The position numbers and the translations under genes are program-made. Below are positions 9,859 through 22,370 of a stretch of 33,847 nucleotides of DNA, piece by piece. Where the stretch lies: the NCBI GenBank assembly GCA_016720835.1, contig JADKJW010000027.1, positions 1-33,847 on the forward strand, read 5' to 3'. The DNA comes from Ignavibacteria bacterium. GTDB lineage: Bacteria; Bacteroidota; Ignavibacteria; SZUA-365. The notes beneath the pieces are model-generated. The model did no database searches. It saw only the letters and a list, made by a program, of their open reading frames with translations, and was not told the origin of the DNA. Every line of letters begins with the position of its first letter. Positions within the stretch are counted from its first letter, which is position 1.

Positions 9859-10422
9859 CTATTTGCTCTTCGCGATGACGCTCTCGAGAGCCGCAAGCAC
9901 GGCGGGCTGCTCCGGACCGTTGAAATGCCCGGCGCCCTTCACGATCTGCACGGTGCAGTCCATGCGACGCTTCCATTCAAGCGCGTTCGACTGGTAATCG
10001 CTGGTCAGCCGGTCATTATCCGCAATCAACACGGTCAAGGACGGGAGAAGGGCGCGCGCCCGCGCAAGGTCCTCGTCGTGGCGCGTCCATGGCGCAAGGG
10101 AAGGCCAGACCTGATCGACGGTCCACCACCCGGCGACGAAGATCGCCCCGAGGAGCTTCGGCGGCTGTTTCACCGTCGCGAGGGCGCGAAGGATGGCGTG
10201 ATTGCCGACGCTGTGGCCGATGAGCAGCGTGGGCGTATCGGCGGGGAGCGACGCGAAGGCGTCGAGCACCGCAACGGTCCACGGGCCGACCTTCGGTTCC
10301 TCGGGATGCGGAAGCGCGGGGATGTCGATCGTGGCGCCGAGCCGCGCGACGTGTCTCGAAATCCAGGGATACCAATCCGAGGCCGGGTGACCGCTCCAGC
10401 GGCCGATGAGCAGGATATGCAT
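9859..10422 (-). CDS. RBBP9/YdeN-family serine hydrolase (alpha/beta hydrolase)
   Basis: A 187-residue, complete and compact alpha/beta hydrolase of the RBBP9/YdeN type. The N-terminus MHILLIGRWSGHPASDWYPW matches the family's first strand and loop. The nucleophile elbow is GHSVG, the acid is probably the Asp in IADNDRLTSDYQS, and the base is the His in KGAGHFN. There is no signal peptide, so it is cytoplasmic. The start codon has AAGGA about eight bases upstream. Family members are esterases or peptidase-like hydrolases of uncertain substrate, and I assign none. It is convergent with the HTH gene; its upstream neighbour on the same strand is the kinase array, separated by 180 bases that include a hairpin. 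Confidence 0.8.
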   Translation of the reverse strand: MHILLIGRWSGHPASDWYPWISRHVARLGATIDIPALPHPEEPKVGPWTVAVLDAFASLPADTPTLLIGHSVGNHAILRALATVKQPPKLLGAIFVAGWWTVDQVWPSLAPWTRHDEDLARARALLPSLTVLIADNDRLTSDYQSNALEWKRRMDCTVQIVKGAGHFNGPEQPAVLAALESVIAKSK

Positions 10423-10546
10423 GGGTGGTCCTTTCGTGAAGTGCCGGGATGCGCGGACACTGCGTCCGCGTCTTCACCAAACGCGGCGGACGCGCGCTTG
10501 GTTCGCCGGACCCGAAGGAAATTCCCGCATGCGACATGATTCACCG

Positions 10547-10576
10547 GATGGACAGCTGCGCGGGGCGCTGTCCATC
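10547..10576 (-). terminator. Hairpin downstream of the kinase array
   Basis: A perfect 10-base inverted repeat (left arm gatggacagc, right arm gctgtccatc) with a 10-base GC-rich loop begins about 27 bases past the stop of the last kinase gene. It probably marks the end of the array transcript. No U-tract follows, so intrinsic termination is not certain. Confidence 0.4.
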
Positions 10577-10602
10577 GGCCGGAGCCGCCCGTGCCTGCGC
10601 CG

Positions 10603-12696
10603 CTACCGCGCGAGGAGCCGCTCCATTGTGCTGGCGAGCGCGTCGGTGTTGACCGGCTTGCGAAGGAAGTCGTCGCACCCGGCGGCGAGGCAGTTGCTGC
10701 GGTCGCTGTCGTACGCATGCGCGGTGACCGCAATGATGGGCAGCGCGCAATGCTCCGGACTCGAGCGGATTTCCCTGGTCAACTCCACGCCGGTCTGACT
10801 TCCCGCGAGGGAGATGTCCATCAGAATGATATCGACGGGCACCGCGCGCAGGATGTCCCACGCTTCGGGACCCGAACGCGCCGAGGACACGTCCCAGTGC
10901 GGAGCCAGCACGAGTTTCATGAAATCGATGGTCATTCTGTCATCTTCGACCAGCAGCACGGAACGCTTGCCCTGATGACGCGGCGTCCGGTCCGGCAGCG
11001 CTTCCGGCGCGGCGCGAGGGGCGGAGGCCGTCGCGATTGCCGGCCGGGCGTGCGTTTTGCCATTCTTCTGGAAGGTGATGGTGAACGTCGAGCCGACGCC
11101 CTTTTCGCTTTCCACCGCGATCGTGGCGTTGTTGATGATGAGATACTCCTGAATCAGGGCCGTACCGAGGCCGAGACCGTCGAAGGGCCGCGTGTAGCCG
11201 CTCTGCTCCTGCGAATAGCGCGTGAACAGCACCGGAAGATATTCCTTCGAGATGCCGATGCCGGTGTCGTGGCAGGAGAGGCACACGCGCTGCTGCGCGT
11301 CGCGGAAGATGCGTATCTCCACACCGCCGTGCGCGGTGAACTTGATGGCGTTGTTCACCAGGTTGCTCACCGCCTGGACGATGCAGTATTCGTCCGCCAC
11401 CACCGTGACGCTGCCGCACTCGTCGACGGTGGTCAGCGAGAGGTTCCGCTGCCGCGCAATCGGCTGCATGTCCGCGACCACGCCCCGCACGAGCTGGGGA
11501 ATGTTCACGTCCACCAGTTTCAACGGAAACTCGCCCGATTGGAGGCGCGAGACGTTGAGGATCATGTCCACCGTGCGCATCAGGCGTTCGCCTCCCCGCT
11601 CCACGCTCTCGAAGATGTGGTGGTCGGCCACGCTGGCGGCGGGCAGGTACATTTCCTCGATGACGTTGGTGAAGCCGAGAATGATGTTCAGCGGCGTGCG
11701 GATTTCATGCGAGATGTTGGCGATGAAGACGTCCTTGAGTTTTTCGGAATTCTCCGCGCGGACCTTCGCCGCAAGGGTTGCCTCCTCGGCGCGCTTGCGC
11801 TCGGTCAGGTCAACCCGCACGAGTAACTCTTTTCGCCGAGGGTGACGTAGCCCCAGGAGATGTCCTTCTTCGAACCGTCCTTGCAGGTGACCACGACTTC
11901 CATGGGTTCGATGGGCGATTTCGTCTCGATCGCGCGCTGTACACGGCGCGACCACTCCGCGGCGATTTCCGCGCGGTACTGCTCGTCCGGATAGGCCAGC
12001 GGCCACCAATGCGCGAGCGTGGGCAGGTCGGTCAGGGTGTACCCGAACAGGGACAGGAAGGTCGGGTTGAGATATTCGGAGGTCTGGTCGTCGCCCACGG
12101 TCAGGTGAATGGCCAGCGGCATCGTCTCGACCATGGACCGGAATTTTTCCTCGCTCGCGCGCAGCGCTTCCTCGCTCTTCCTCCAGGCGTCGTTCTCGCT
12201 GCGGACTGCCTGCAGCAGATTGAGGGTCGATTTGTGCGTCGCCTGCAGTTCGCGCGTCTGTTCCTTCACCATCGCCGCGAGCCGCTCGTGCTCGTCGCGC
12301 TTGATGATGCTCAGCAGATTGATTTTCAGCATGGCGCGCACGACGGCGGTGAGTTCGATTTCGTCGATCGGTTTCGAGAGGAAGCCCTCGGCGCCGCACT
12401 CCAGCGCCCGGATGCGGCTGGCCTTGTCCACTTTCAGCGCGGTGACGAACACGACCGGGATATCGTGCAGCGCGGGGTCGGCCTTGAGGGCGCGGCACAC
12501 TTCGAAGCCGTCCATGCCGCTCATGACGATGTCGAGCAGGATGACGTCGGGCTGCTCCGCTGCCGCCAGTTCCACGCCCTTCGCCCCGGAGAGGGCAGTG
12601 AAAACCTTTACATCGGGGAAGGATTCCCGCAGCAGCGCGGAAACGGTGATGAGGTTATCGGGATTGTCATCGATAGCCAGGATGGTGATGCGCGTG

Positions 12697-12716
<20 letters not shown>
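10603..12716 (-). CDS. Hybrid sensor kinase P: REC-PAS-HisKA-HATPase-REC
   Basis: About 704 residues, reconstructed over one frameshift. The N-terminal receiver (ITILAIDDNPDN, phospho-Asp in VILLDIVMSGMDG, KP in FLSKPIDE) leads into a coiled coil and a PAS domain at about 180-290. The kinase core has the H-box FIANISHEIRTPLN (His near residue 336), the N-box NLVNNAIKFT, and the ATP-lid motifs DTGIGIS and GLGLGTALI. A C-terminal receiver (SVLLVEDDRM, VDIILMDISLAG, FLRKPVN) ends in MERLLAR. Near 11825 the frame changes: KSY continues as LVRVDLTERKRAEE if one C is restored. Without a membrane segment it is cytoplasmic. Its start overlaps the end of kinase O in another frame, so it is probably coupled to it. 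It is paralogous to L and A. No output domain is present. Confidence 0.85.
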
Positions 12717-15666
<2,950 letters not shown>

Positions 15667-15695
15667 GGTCGTTCCTTCGTATGCTCTCCTGAGCG

Positions 15696-16517
15696 TCACA
15701 CGCGAAAAATTGCCGACTGTGGAATGACTTCAACATGGGCGTTCTGCAGGAGAATTTCCCGCTCCGTTTCGCCGGTCACCAGGTACCCCCCGCGCGCGAT
15801 CGCGCTGCGGACCTTGTCCAGAATCACCTGCCGGTACTCGCGCTTGTAGTAGTACAGCAGATTTGCGCAGAAGACGAGATCGAAATCGCCGTAGATGCTT
15901 TCGGGCGGAAAGCGGGACTGTTCGCTGAAGAGATCGAAGACCGAGAACTGGATATTCGCGCGCAATTCCTCCCGCACGATGTACACGCCGCCCTGTTCGG
16001 TGAACCAGGCCGCCACCCGCTTCATGCTCACATTCTGAATTTCGCCGGCGGAGTACCTGCCCAGCAGCGCTTCCTCGATCACGGTGTCGGATTGATCGGT
16101 CGCGAAGATGCGGTAGGACGGCGCATCGGGGTCGCCCGGGCGGCGTTCCTCAAGGAGCATGGCCAGGCTGTAGGCTTCCTGTCCCGCGGCGCAGGCGGCG
16201 CACCAGATGCGCAATTCCTTTCGTTTGCCGGCCTTGATCTTCGAGAGGAGCGACGGCAGGATGATCCCTTCCAGCACGGAAAACGTGAGCGTATTCCGCA
16301 AGAACTCGCTGTACTGGATGTTGAGATACTGAAGAAAGAGATCGGCCGCCGATCGCCGTTCCTTCAGAAGCACTCCATACTCCTCGACGGAGGCGCAGCG
16401 CGACTCGGTGGCGCCCTTCAACAACGCGTTGTGGAGGAAGGAGTCTTCGTATTTCGAAATGTCGATGCCATGCAATCGAAGGAGCAGTTCGGAGAGATAT
16501 GGCGTCGTGTCGTTCAC
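15696..16517 (-). CDS. CheR-type protein-glutamate methyltransferase N
   Basis: An intact 273-residue protein, the usual CheR length. CheR enzymes move a methyl group from S-adenosylmethionine to glutamates of chemoreceptor coiled coils. Residues about 1-80 form the CheR_N helical domain; FLRNTLTF matches the family's FFR motif. The SAM-binding domain shows IWCAACAAGQEAYSLAM (normally CaaSsGEEPYSIAM), RIFATDQS and FDLVFCANLLYYY. The usual FCRN motif reads FCAN here, and the same change is present in paralogue F, so it looks fixed in this pair. The gene sits 33 bases after kinase M and 30 bases before kinase O, with no CheB, CheA, CheW or receptor signalling domain nearby. I infer that its substrate could be the HAMP kinases themselves or a receptor encoded elsewhere. 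Confidence 0.88.
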   Translation of the reverse strand: MNDTTPYLSELLLRLHGIDISKYEDSFLHNALLKGATESRCASVEEYGVLLKERRSAADLFLQYLNIQYSEFLRNTLTFSVLEGIILPSLLSKIKAGKRKELRIWCAACAAGQEAYSLAMLLEERRPGDPDAPSYRIFATDQSDTVIEEALLGRYSAGEIQNVSMKRVAAWFTEQGGVYIVREELRANIQFSVFDLFSEQSRFPPESIYGDFDLVFCANLLYYYKREYRQVILDKVRSAIARGGYLVTGETEREILLQNAHVEVIPQSAIFRV

Positions 16518-16550
16518 CGGGTCTCCCCGCGGGTTCGTATCGTGGCCTGG

Positions 16551-19520
16551 TCAACCATACAGAGCATCGCTGATCATGGTGAAGAGTTTCGTTTCGTCCA
16601 CCGGCTTCGCGATGTAGCCGTCGAAGCCGAGTTCCAGCAGGCGCGTGCGGTCGGAGGCCATGGCGCTTGCGGTGATGGCGATGACCGGGATGTGCTGCAG
16701 GCGCGGGTCCTTCCGGATCGCCGCGAAGGCCGTAATGCCGTCCATGCCCGGAAGCGCGATGTCCATGAGGATCAGATGCGGGACGTAGTGCGCGGCCATC
16801 GCGACGCCCGTGTTGCCGTCCCCCGCCTCGAGCAGCTCGTACATCTCGCCGAGCAATGCGCGGAGCGTGAGCATGTTGTCGGGATTGTCCTCCACGAGCA
16901 GCAGCACGGGCTTGCCTTCGAGGTTCTGCACGACCTTCCGCACGGCGGCCTTTTCCGCGGACTCGGGAAACACCATCGCCGTCACGGCATTCCGCAGGGC
17001 GCTGCCGTTCACCTCGCCCTTCTGGATCAGCTGATGAATGTTCTTCCGTTTCAGGGAGAGCAGCGCTTCCTTCGTGATATCCTGCGCCGTGAGCACCAGC
17101 ACCGGGATGTGCGCCGTCAGTTCCGCGTCGCGCAGTGTCTTCAGCACCGCGTAGCCGTCGGGACCGGGGATCATGAGATCGAGGGCGAGCGCGTCCGGAA
17201 CGCTGCGCGCGATGCTCTCGAGCGCATCGCGTCCGTCGCGGACGACGAGGATCTGATACCCGGTTTCCTCGAGGAAATTCCGGATCTGGATGAGGGCCGG
17301 TTCGCTGTCCTCCACGAGGAGGATGGTCTTCCCCGACGCTCCGGGGGCGAGCGTGCGGGAGCCGCGCGGGAACTCGGTCGCGTGCGCGATCGGCAGGCTC
17401 CTGCCGGCGATGATCATCGACTCGGGGTAGCGCTGCGGGAGGGTGATGGTGAACTCGGACCCGGTGCCGAGGGTGCTTTTCACCGAGATCGTGCCGCCGA
17501 GCAGATGCGCGTACTTGACGGCGATCGCCAGGCCGAGTCCCGTGCCGCCGTACTTGCGCGAGGTGCTCCCGTCGGCCTGCCGGAACTGATCGAAGATGTG
17601 CGGGAGGTGGTCTTCGGCGATGCCGATGCCCGTGTCGCTCACCGTGATTTCCACATACCCGTCCAGTTGCCGGACGGCGATGTCCACCGTGCCGTGCTCC
17701 GTGAACTTCGCGGCGTTCCCGATGATGTTCTGCAGGATATGCCGGCACTTGCCCCTGTCGCTGGAGATCATGACAGGCGTGTCGCTGTCCGCATGCAGCA
17801 ACTCCGTGCTGTTCTCCATGGCCAGCGGCTGCACCATGCGCACGATGTCGGCGATCACCGCATTGGCGCTGAAGGAGGTGATCTCCATGTCGTGGAAGCC
17901 CGCCTCGATGCGCGAGATGTCCAGAATGTCGTTGATCAGCGAGAGCAGGTGCTTCCCGTTGCGTTCGATGACTTCCAGATACCCGCTCTCCTCCTCCGGA
18001 ATGCGCGCGGAGAGGCGGCGATGCAGGACGCCCGAGAGCGCGATGACGGAATTCAGCGGCGTGCGCAGTTCGTGGCTCATGTTCGAGAGGAAGTTCGATT
18101 TCAGGCGACCGGCCTCGTTCAACTGCCGCTTCTGCATCTCCAGTTCCGTGTTGATTTCCTGCAGCTTGTAGGACTGCGAGGCCATCTCCTCCTTCTGCGA
18201 TTCCAGCTCGTTGTTGAGCTGTTCCAGCGCGCCCATGTACTTGGCCGATTTCCGGTACGCGAGAATGCCTTCCACGCGTGCGGTCAGGGTCACGTGCAGA
18301 TTGTCGATCAGGCGAATGGATTGCTCGCTGTAGGCGACCACGCTCGCGAGCGAAATGACCGCGATCGCCTCGTTGTCGGCATAGATCGGAATGGTGATGA
18401 TGGCGCGCGGCAGGAAGGTCCCGCTCACGGTCTGGAACACGCTCCGCGTGTCCGCGGGGATGTCGGCGATGCGCTGGATCTTTCGCGAGGAGAGCGCGGC
18501 GCCGAACTCCCCTTCCAATCCGTCGGCGGCAAAGGAGCGCCGCGCGGCGTCGACGGCGCCGATGGACTCGAAATGTTCGAAGGTCTGCTTGTCGTCACTG
18601 AGCAGGTACACGGCCGAGACCTGCGATCCCGTCTGCGCGCAGAGTTCGGCGAGCGTCGTGCGGAAAAAGGACCGCGCCTCGCTGGACCCGAGCATGATGC
18701 CGGCGATGGTCGCCGTCTTGTCGCTCAGGTCCGTGTTGGTCTGTATCGTCTCGACCAGCGTATTGAAGGACGCGGACAGCACGCCGAACTCGTTCTTGGA
18801 CGTGTAGGAGCTGCGCGCGTTCATGTCGCCGCCGTGAAAGCGCCCGGAGGCGTTGGTCATTTCGCGGATCGGCGCGCGGATGTTGCGCAGGACGACGGTG
18901 TTGATCAGGATCGACAGGGACAGGATGAACGCGATCAGGAGGATGAGCTGCCTGTTCAGGGAATCATTGAGCGAGCGCGACCGGGCATGGATGGCCGCCC
19001 CGTTGGTTTTCGCGTCCTCGTCGATCCAGCGCAGCCCGGCAAGCACGCCGGCCGCCTGCGCCGCGCTGCTGCCGGTGTCCGCGATCTGCGCGGCCGCCCG
19101 CGCCGTCCCGCCCGCGCGCAGCAGACGAATCGTTTCCTCGCCCATGGAAAACCAGAGAATGATGGATTGCCTGACCGAATCCATCATCGTGCGCGACACC
19201 AGGCTGTGGCGCGCCAGGATCCCGATCTGCTCGAGGGCGTCGGCCTTCGACGCGCCGATCCTGTTCAGGATGCGCGCGGTCCCGCCGTCGTTCCCTGGGA
19301 GGAACAGCGCGCGCGTGTCGCTCCGGATGTTCGCGATATCGAAGCGCAGGGCGCCGACGGCGCAGGCCAGCTGGAACGGCTCGTTGTACAGGATTTCCGT
19401 CTGCTGCTGGATGTCGGCGCTCTCCTCGAAGGCGATGGTCCCGAGCACGAGCACGAACAGCAGCTTGATCGCCAGCCCCAGCTTGAGCTGCGTGCCGATC
19501 TTCACGTTCTTGAGGTTCAT
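16551..19520 (-). CDS. Hybrid sensor kinase M: 4HB-like sensor, HAMP, GAF, HisKA, HATPase, two receivers
   Basis: An intact 989-residue protein, exactly the length of its paralogue O and co-linear with it. It starts MNLKNVKIGTQLKLG with TM1 (LLFVLVLGTIAF), a periplasmic helical sensor that differs most from O, TM2 (LILLIAFILSLSILI), HAMP and GAF domains, a Gln/Glu-rich coiled coil, and the H-box SNMSHELRTPLN with His483. ATP-binding motifs are NAAKFTEHG, DTGIGIA and GTGLGLAIAVKY. Receiver 1 has DALALDLMIPGPDG and ends LIQKGEVN; receiver 2 has LILMDIALPGMDG and IAKPVDE. The ribosome binding site AAGGA lies about eight bases before the ATG. A promoter-like sequence lies about 170 bases upstream, so M probably leads an operon M-N-O-P. 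The ligand is unknown. Confidence 0.9.
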   Translation of the reverse strand: MNLKNVKIGTQLKLGLAIKLLFVLVLGTIAFEESADIQQQTEILYNEPFQLACAVGALRFDIANIRSDTRALFLPGNDGGTARILNRIGASKADALEQIGILARHSLVSRTMMDSVRQSIILWFSMGEETIRLLRAGGTARAAAQIADTGSSAAQAAGVLAGLRWIDEDAKTNGAAIHARSRSLNDSLNRQLILLIAFILSLSILINTVVLRNIRAPIREMTNASGRFHGGDMNARSSYTSKNEFGVLSASFNTLVETIQTNTDLSDKTATIAGIMLGSSEARSFFRTTLAELCAQTGSQVSAVYLLSDDKQTFEHFESIGAVDAARRSFAADGLEGEFGAALSSRKIQRIADIPADTRSVFQTVSGTFLPRAIITIPIYADNEAIAVISLASVVAYSEQSIRLIDNLHVTLTARVEGILAYRKSAKYMGALEQLNNELESQKEEMASQSYKLQEINTELEMQKRQLNEAGRLKSNFLSNMSHELRTPLNSVIALSGVLHRRLSARIPEEESGYLEVIERNGKHLLSLINDILDISRIEAGFHDMEITSFSANAVIADIVRMVQPLAMENSTELLHADSDTPVMISSDRGKCRHILQNIIGNAAKFTEHGTVDIAVRQLDGYVEITVSDTGIGIAEDHLPHIFDQFRQADGSTSRKYGGTGLGLAIAVKYAHLLGGTISVKSTLGTGSEFTITLPQRYPESMIIAGRSLPIAHATEFPRGSRTLAPGASGKTILLVEDSEPALIQIRNFLEETGYQILVVRDGRDALESIARSVPDALALDLMIPGPDGYAVLKTLRDAELTAHIPVLVLTAQDITKEALLSLKRKNIHQLIQKGEVNGSALRNAVTAMVFPESAEKAAVRKVVQNLEGKPVLLLVEDNPDNMLTLRALLGEMYELLEAGDGNTGVAMAAHYVPHLILMDIALPGMDGITAFAAIRKDPRLQHIPVIAITASAMASDRTRLLELGFDGYIAKPVDETKLFTMISDALYG

Positions 19521-19688
19521 CGTCCCGTTCCTTGCGGCCGCCGGGGCAACGCTCCGCCCCGCGCGCGCGCGCTCTTCTCTTCGCGATCAATGATCGACAC
19601 GGTACCGTCCTTGCAAAGGCGGTGGCGGAAACGAAGGAGAGAGGGGACGCTACGCCGAGCAGACTCCACGTATGGTGCTTATGGAACG

Positions 19689-19717
19689 ATAGTACACAGA
19701 CGGTTGGCGAATGACAA
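19689..19717 (-). promoter_or_regulatory. Putative sigma70-like promoter for the M-N-O-P operon
   Basis: On the minus strand TTGTCA (five of six matches to the -35 consensus) is followed by exactly 17 bases and then TACTAT (four of six matches to the -10). It lies in the 261-base gap between the stop of L (19782) and the start of M (19520), the longest gap in the array. It would leave a leader of about 160 bases. This is pattern matching only, and promoter preferences of this lineage may differ. Confidence 0.35.
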
Positions 19718-19781
19718 GGTAAATCGCCGCTCGGCGAGCGAATTGCACTTGCCGGACAAACACCGCAACCGCGGCGGGCGA

Positions 19782-21868
19782 TTATCGCGCGAGCAACCGG
19801 TCCATGGTGCCGAGGACGCCCGCGCTGTCGATGGGCTTGCGGATGAAATCGTCGCAGCCGGCGTCGAGACAGTTGTCGCGATCGCTGGCGGAGGCGTGCG
19901 CGGTGACGGCGATGATGGGGATGATGCGGTGCGCAGGACTCTGCCGGATTTCCTGTGTCAGCTCGAGGCCTGTCTGAGGCCCGGCGAGGGAGATGTCCAT
20001 GAGGATGAGGTCGATGCTCGCTGCGCAACACCGCCCAGGGCCTCCTCCCGGAGCGCGCGGAATGGACCCGCCATTTCCCTTCGAGAATGACGTTCATGAA
20101 TTCGATCGTCATCTCGTCGTCTTCCACGAGCAGCACCGAGGGCAGATCACCGGGCGCCATCGTCCGCGTCAATGCTGGGCTGTCCGGAGCGGGACGGAGG
20201 ACTTCTTCCTCCGCGAATGCGCCGACCGCCGGCGCGGATCCTTCGTGGAAGGTGATGGTGAATGTCGTGCCGACGCCCTTCTCGCTCTCGACCTCAATCG
20301 TGGCGTTGTTGAGCGCCAGGTACTCCTTCACCAGCGCCATGCCGAGTCCGAGGCCCTCGAACGGCCGGGAATACCCGGACTGTTCCTGCGAATACCGCGA
20401 AAAAAGCAGGGGGATGTAGTCCTTCCCGATCCCGATACCGGTGTCGCGGCAGGAGATGCAGGGCCGCCCTTCGCGATCGCGGAACACCCGCGCTTCCACC
20501 TGTCCATGCATGGTGAATTTGATGGCGTTGTTCAGCAGATTGCTCACGGCTTCCGTAATGCAGTATTCGTCGGCCACGATGACGGCGTTGCCGCACTCAT
20601 CGACAGAGGACAATACAATCTTTTTTTTCTGCGCGAGCGGCTGGTGGTCGGACACGATGCGCCGCACGAGCCCGGGGAGGTCCACCTCGGCGGGCCGCAA
20701 CACGAATTCGCCGACATGCAGGCGCGAGACGTTGAGGATCATGTCCACCGTTCGCATCAGCCGTTCGCCGCCGCGCTCCACGCTTTCGAAGAAGCGCTGA
20801 TCCCCTTCATCCGCCTGCGGCAGGAATTTTTCGGCGATCACGCCGATATAGCCGAGAATGATGTTGAGCGGCGTGCGGATTTCGTGCGAGATGTTGGCGA
20901 TGAAGGAATCCTTCAATTTCTCGGATTTTTCCGCGCGCTCCCGAGCCGCGAGAATATCCTGTTCGATCATCTTCCGCTCGGTGATGTCCTTCAACCCGCC
21001 GTAGAGGAGCAGCCCCCCGGGGCGCTGCGGATCCGTCGTGCATTCGGCGGTGGATTCGATCCAGCCGATCCCGCCGTCCTTCCGCTGTATGCGGAGTTCG
21101 CACCTGCTCGTCGTGCCGGCCGCGAGGCCGATAACGTCCTGATCGAAAAGCGCGCGATCGTCTTCCAGCACGAGGAAGCGCCAGCAGCCCCTCGCCTGGA
21201 TTTCCTCTGTCGTATTCCCGGTAATGCGATCGGCCGCGCCCGTCATCCACTGGATGGCATAGCGGCCGCCCTGCGCCGCACCGCAGGAATAGGCGATGTC
21301 CGACGTGATGGCCGAGACGCGCCGGAAGCGCTCCTCCCCTTCGCGCAGGGCACGGTTGGCCGCCTCCACGCGTTCCCGCCCTTCCACCGCATCTTCCATC
21401 AGGTTGAGGGAGGCCAGGCGCTGCCGCCGCAAAGTTTCATTCTGCTCCTGCAGTTGGAACGCCTGCTCTCGCAGAGATCGCGTCAGATCGTGGATGCGGA
21501 CGAACGCGCGCACCCGGGCGAGCAACTCGCGGTTGCTGATGGGACGGGTGATGTAGCCATCGGCGCCGGATTCGAGTCCCTGCGCCTGCTCGTCGCTTTC
21601 CACATAGGTGCTGGACGCGATGACGACCAGAATATTCGCTGTCGCCTCGTCCTGCTTGATTTGGCGGCAGAGATCATTGCCGTCGCCATCGGGCAGGTCG
21701 CGGTCCAGGAGAATCAACACCGGGAGATCCTCGCGGATGCGCTGCAATGCCTGCTCGCCGGTCGAGGCCTTGTCGATCGTATATCCGGCCTTCTCGAGCA
21801 GCCATGCGGTGCCGTCCAGGACGTCGGGATCGTCCTCCACGATGAGAATGCGACCCGGCGGTATTCAT
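19782..21868 (-). CDS. Hybrid sensor kinase L: REC-PAS-HisKA-HATPase-REC (frameshifted)
   Basis: About 695 residues, reconstructed. The ATG at 21866-21868 follows an excellent GGAGGAGG. A few codons later the frame must shift to read RILIVEDDPDVLDG, the first receiver (phospho-Asp in LILLDRDLPDGDG). A coiled coil, a PAS domain (IQWMTGAADRITG, ending GLKDITERK) and the kinase core follow: FIANISHEIRTPLN, LLNNAIKFT, DTGIGIG, GLGLGMALV. The second receiver starts SVLLVEDDEM, loses its frame near 20030, and continues as MDISLAGPQTG and FIRKPID, ending MDRLLAR. It is paralogous to P and A and has no membrane segment. It lies 34 bases after K and is followed by the 261-base promoter gap. It probably accepts or passes phosphate between the HAMP kinases and unknown output regulators. 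Confidence 0.82.
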
Positions 21869-21902
21869 GCCTCCTCCCCCGCGCGTGACCGAATGCGCCT
21901 CG

Positions 21903-22362
21903 TCATGTTCCATGTTGCTCGTCGCTGATGCGCACGAAGACGGGGATGTTGACGAGCAGCCACCGGAAGAACGGGTACACATCACTGAATGCGGTCGGGG
22001 AAAGCCTGTGCCGCAGCAGTTCCACGAAAGTATCGATGTTCGCGGGCCAGTACGTGGTGGCGAAGCCGTGCGCGCGGTAGGCGCGGAACACCCAGAGCAC
22101 GGTCTGCACCAGCACTTCGGGCTCGTAGGCGTGAAACATCGCGCCCATGAAGCGGCAGAAGTTGCGGCTGTTGTCCTGCATCATCGCCAGGTTGCCCGGA
22201 CCGATCAATTTCTCCAGATCCGCCCTCGCGGACATGAGGCGGTTCAGCTCTTCCGCGAGGCCGTCCCGGAGGGACTCGAATTCGTCCGCCGAAGCGGGCT
22301 GCTGGTTGGCGAAGCGGTGTCGCGCTCTCGACGAGATACTGCAGATTCATGCGTGTTTCCAT
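21903..22362 (-). CDS. Unrecognised small all-helical protein K (frameshifted)
   Basis: About 150 residues. The N-terminus MNLQYLVESA reads in one frame; after an indel near 22325 the rest continues as ADEFESLRDGLAEELNRLMS and then LEKLIGPGNLAMMQDNSRNF. The second half is rich in aromatics and looks helical (FCRFMGAMFHAYE, VLWVFRAYRAHGF, VYPFFRWLLVNIPVFV). I do not recognise the family. Size, helix content and position between a B12-protein/kinase pair and a hybrid kinase would fit a globin-like or other sensory domain, but no ligand residue stands out and this is speculation. Two starts are possible, 22362 (METRMNL) and 22350 (MNLQ), both with weak ribosome binding sites. The upstream kinase J stops nine bases before the earlier one. 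Confidence 0.6.
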
Positions 22363-22370
22363 GATATCAC

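Noticed and set aside
7993..10539. A plus-strand open frame of about 850 codons across the fucosidase, HTH and hydrolase genes
   Set aside because: It is antisense to two recognisable enzymes and contains no family motifs.
15735..20090. A very long plus-strand open frame (about 1450 codons) opposite the kinases M and N
   Set aside because: Its translation is Arg/His/Asp-rich with no domains, as expected for the antisense of GC-rich coding sequence, and it lies across motif-rich minus-strand genes.
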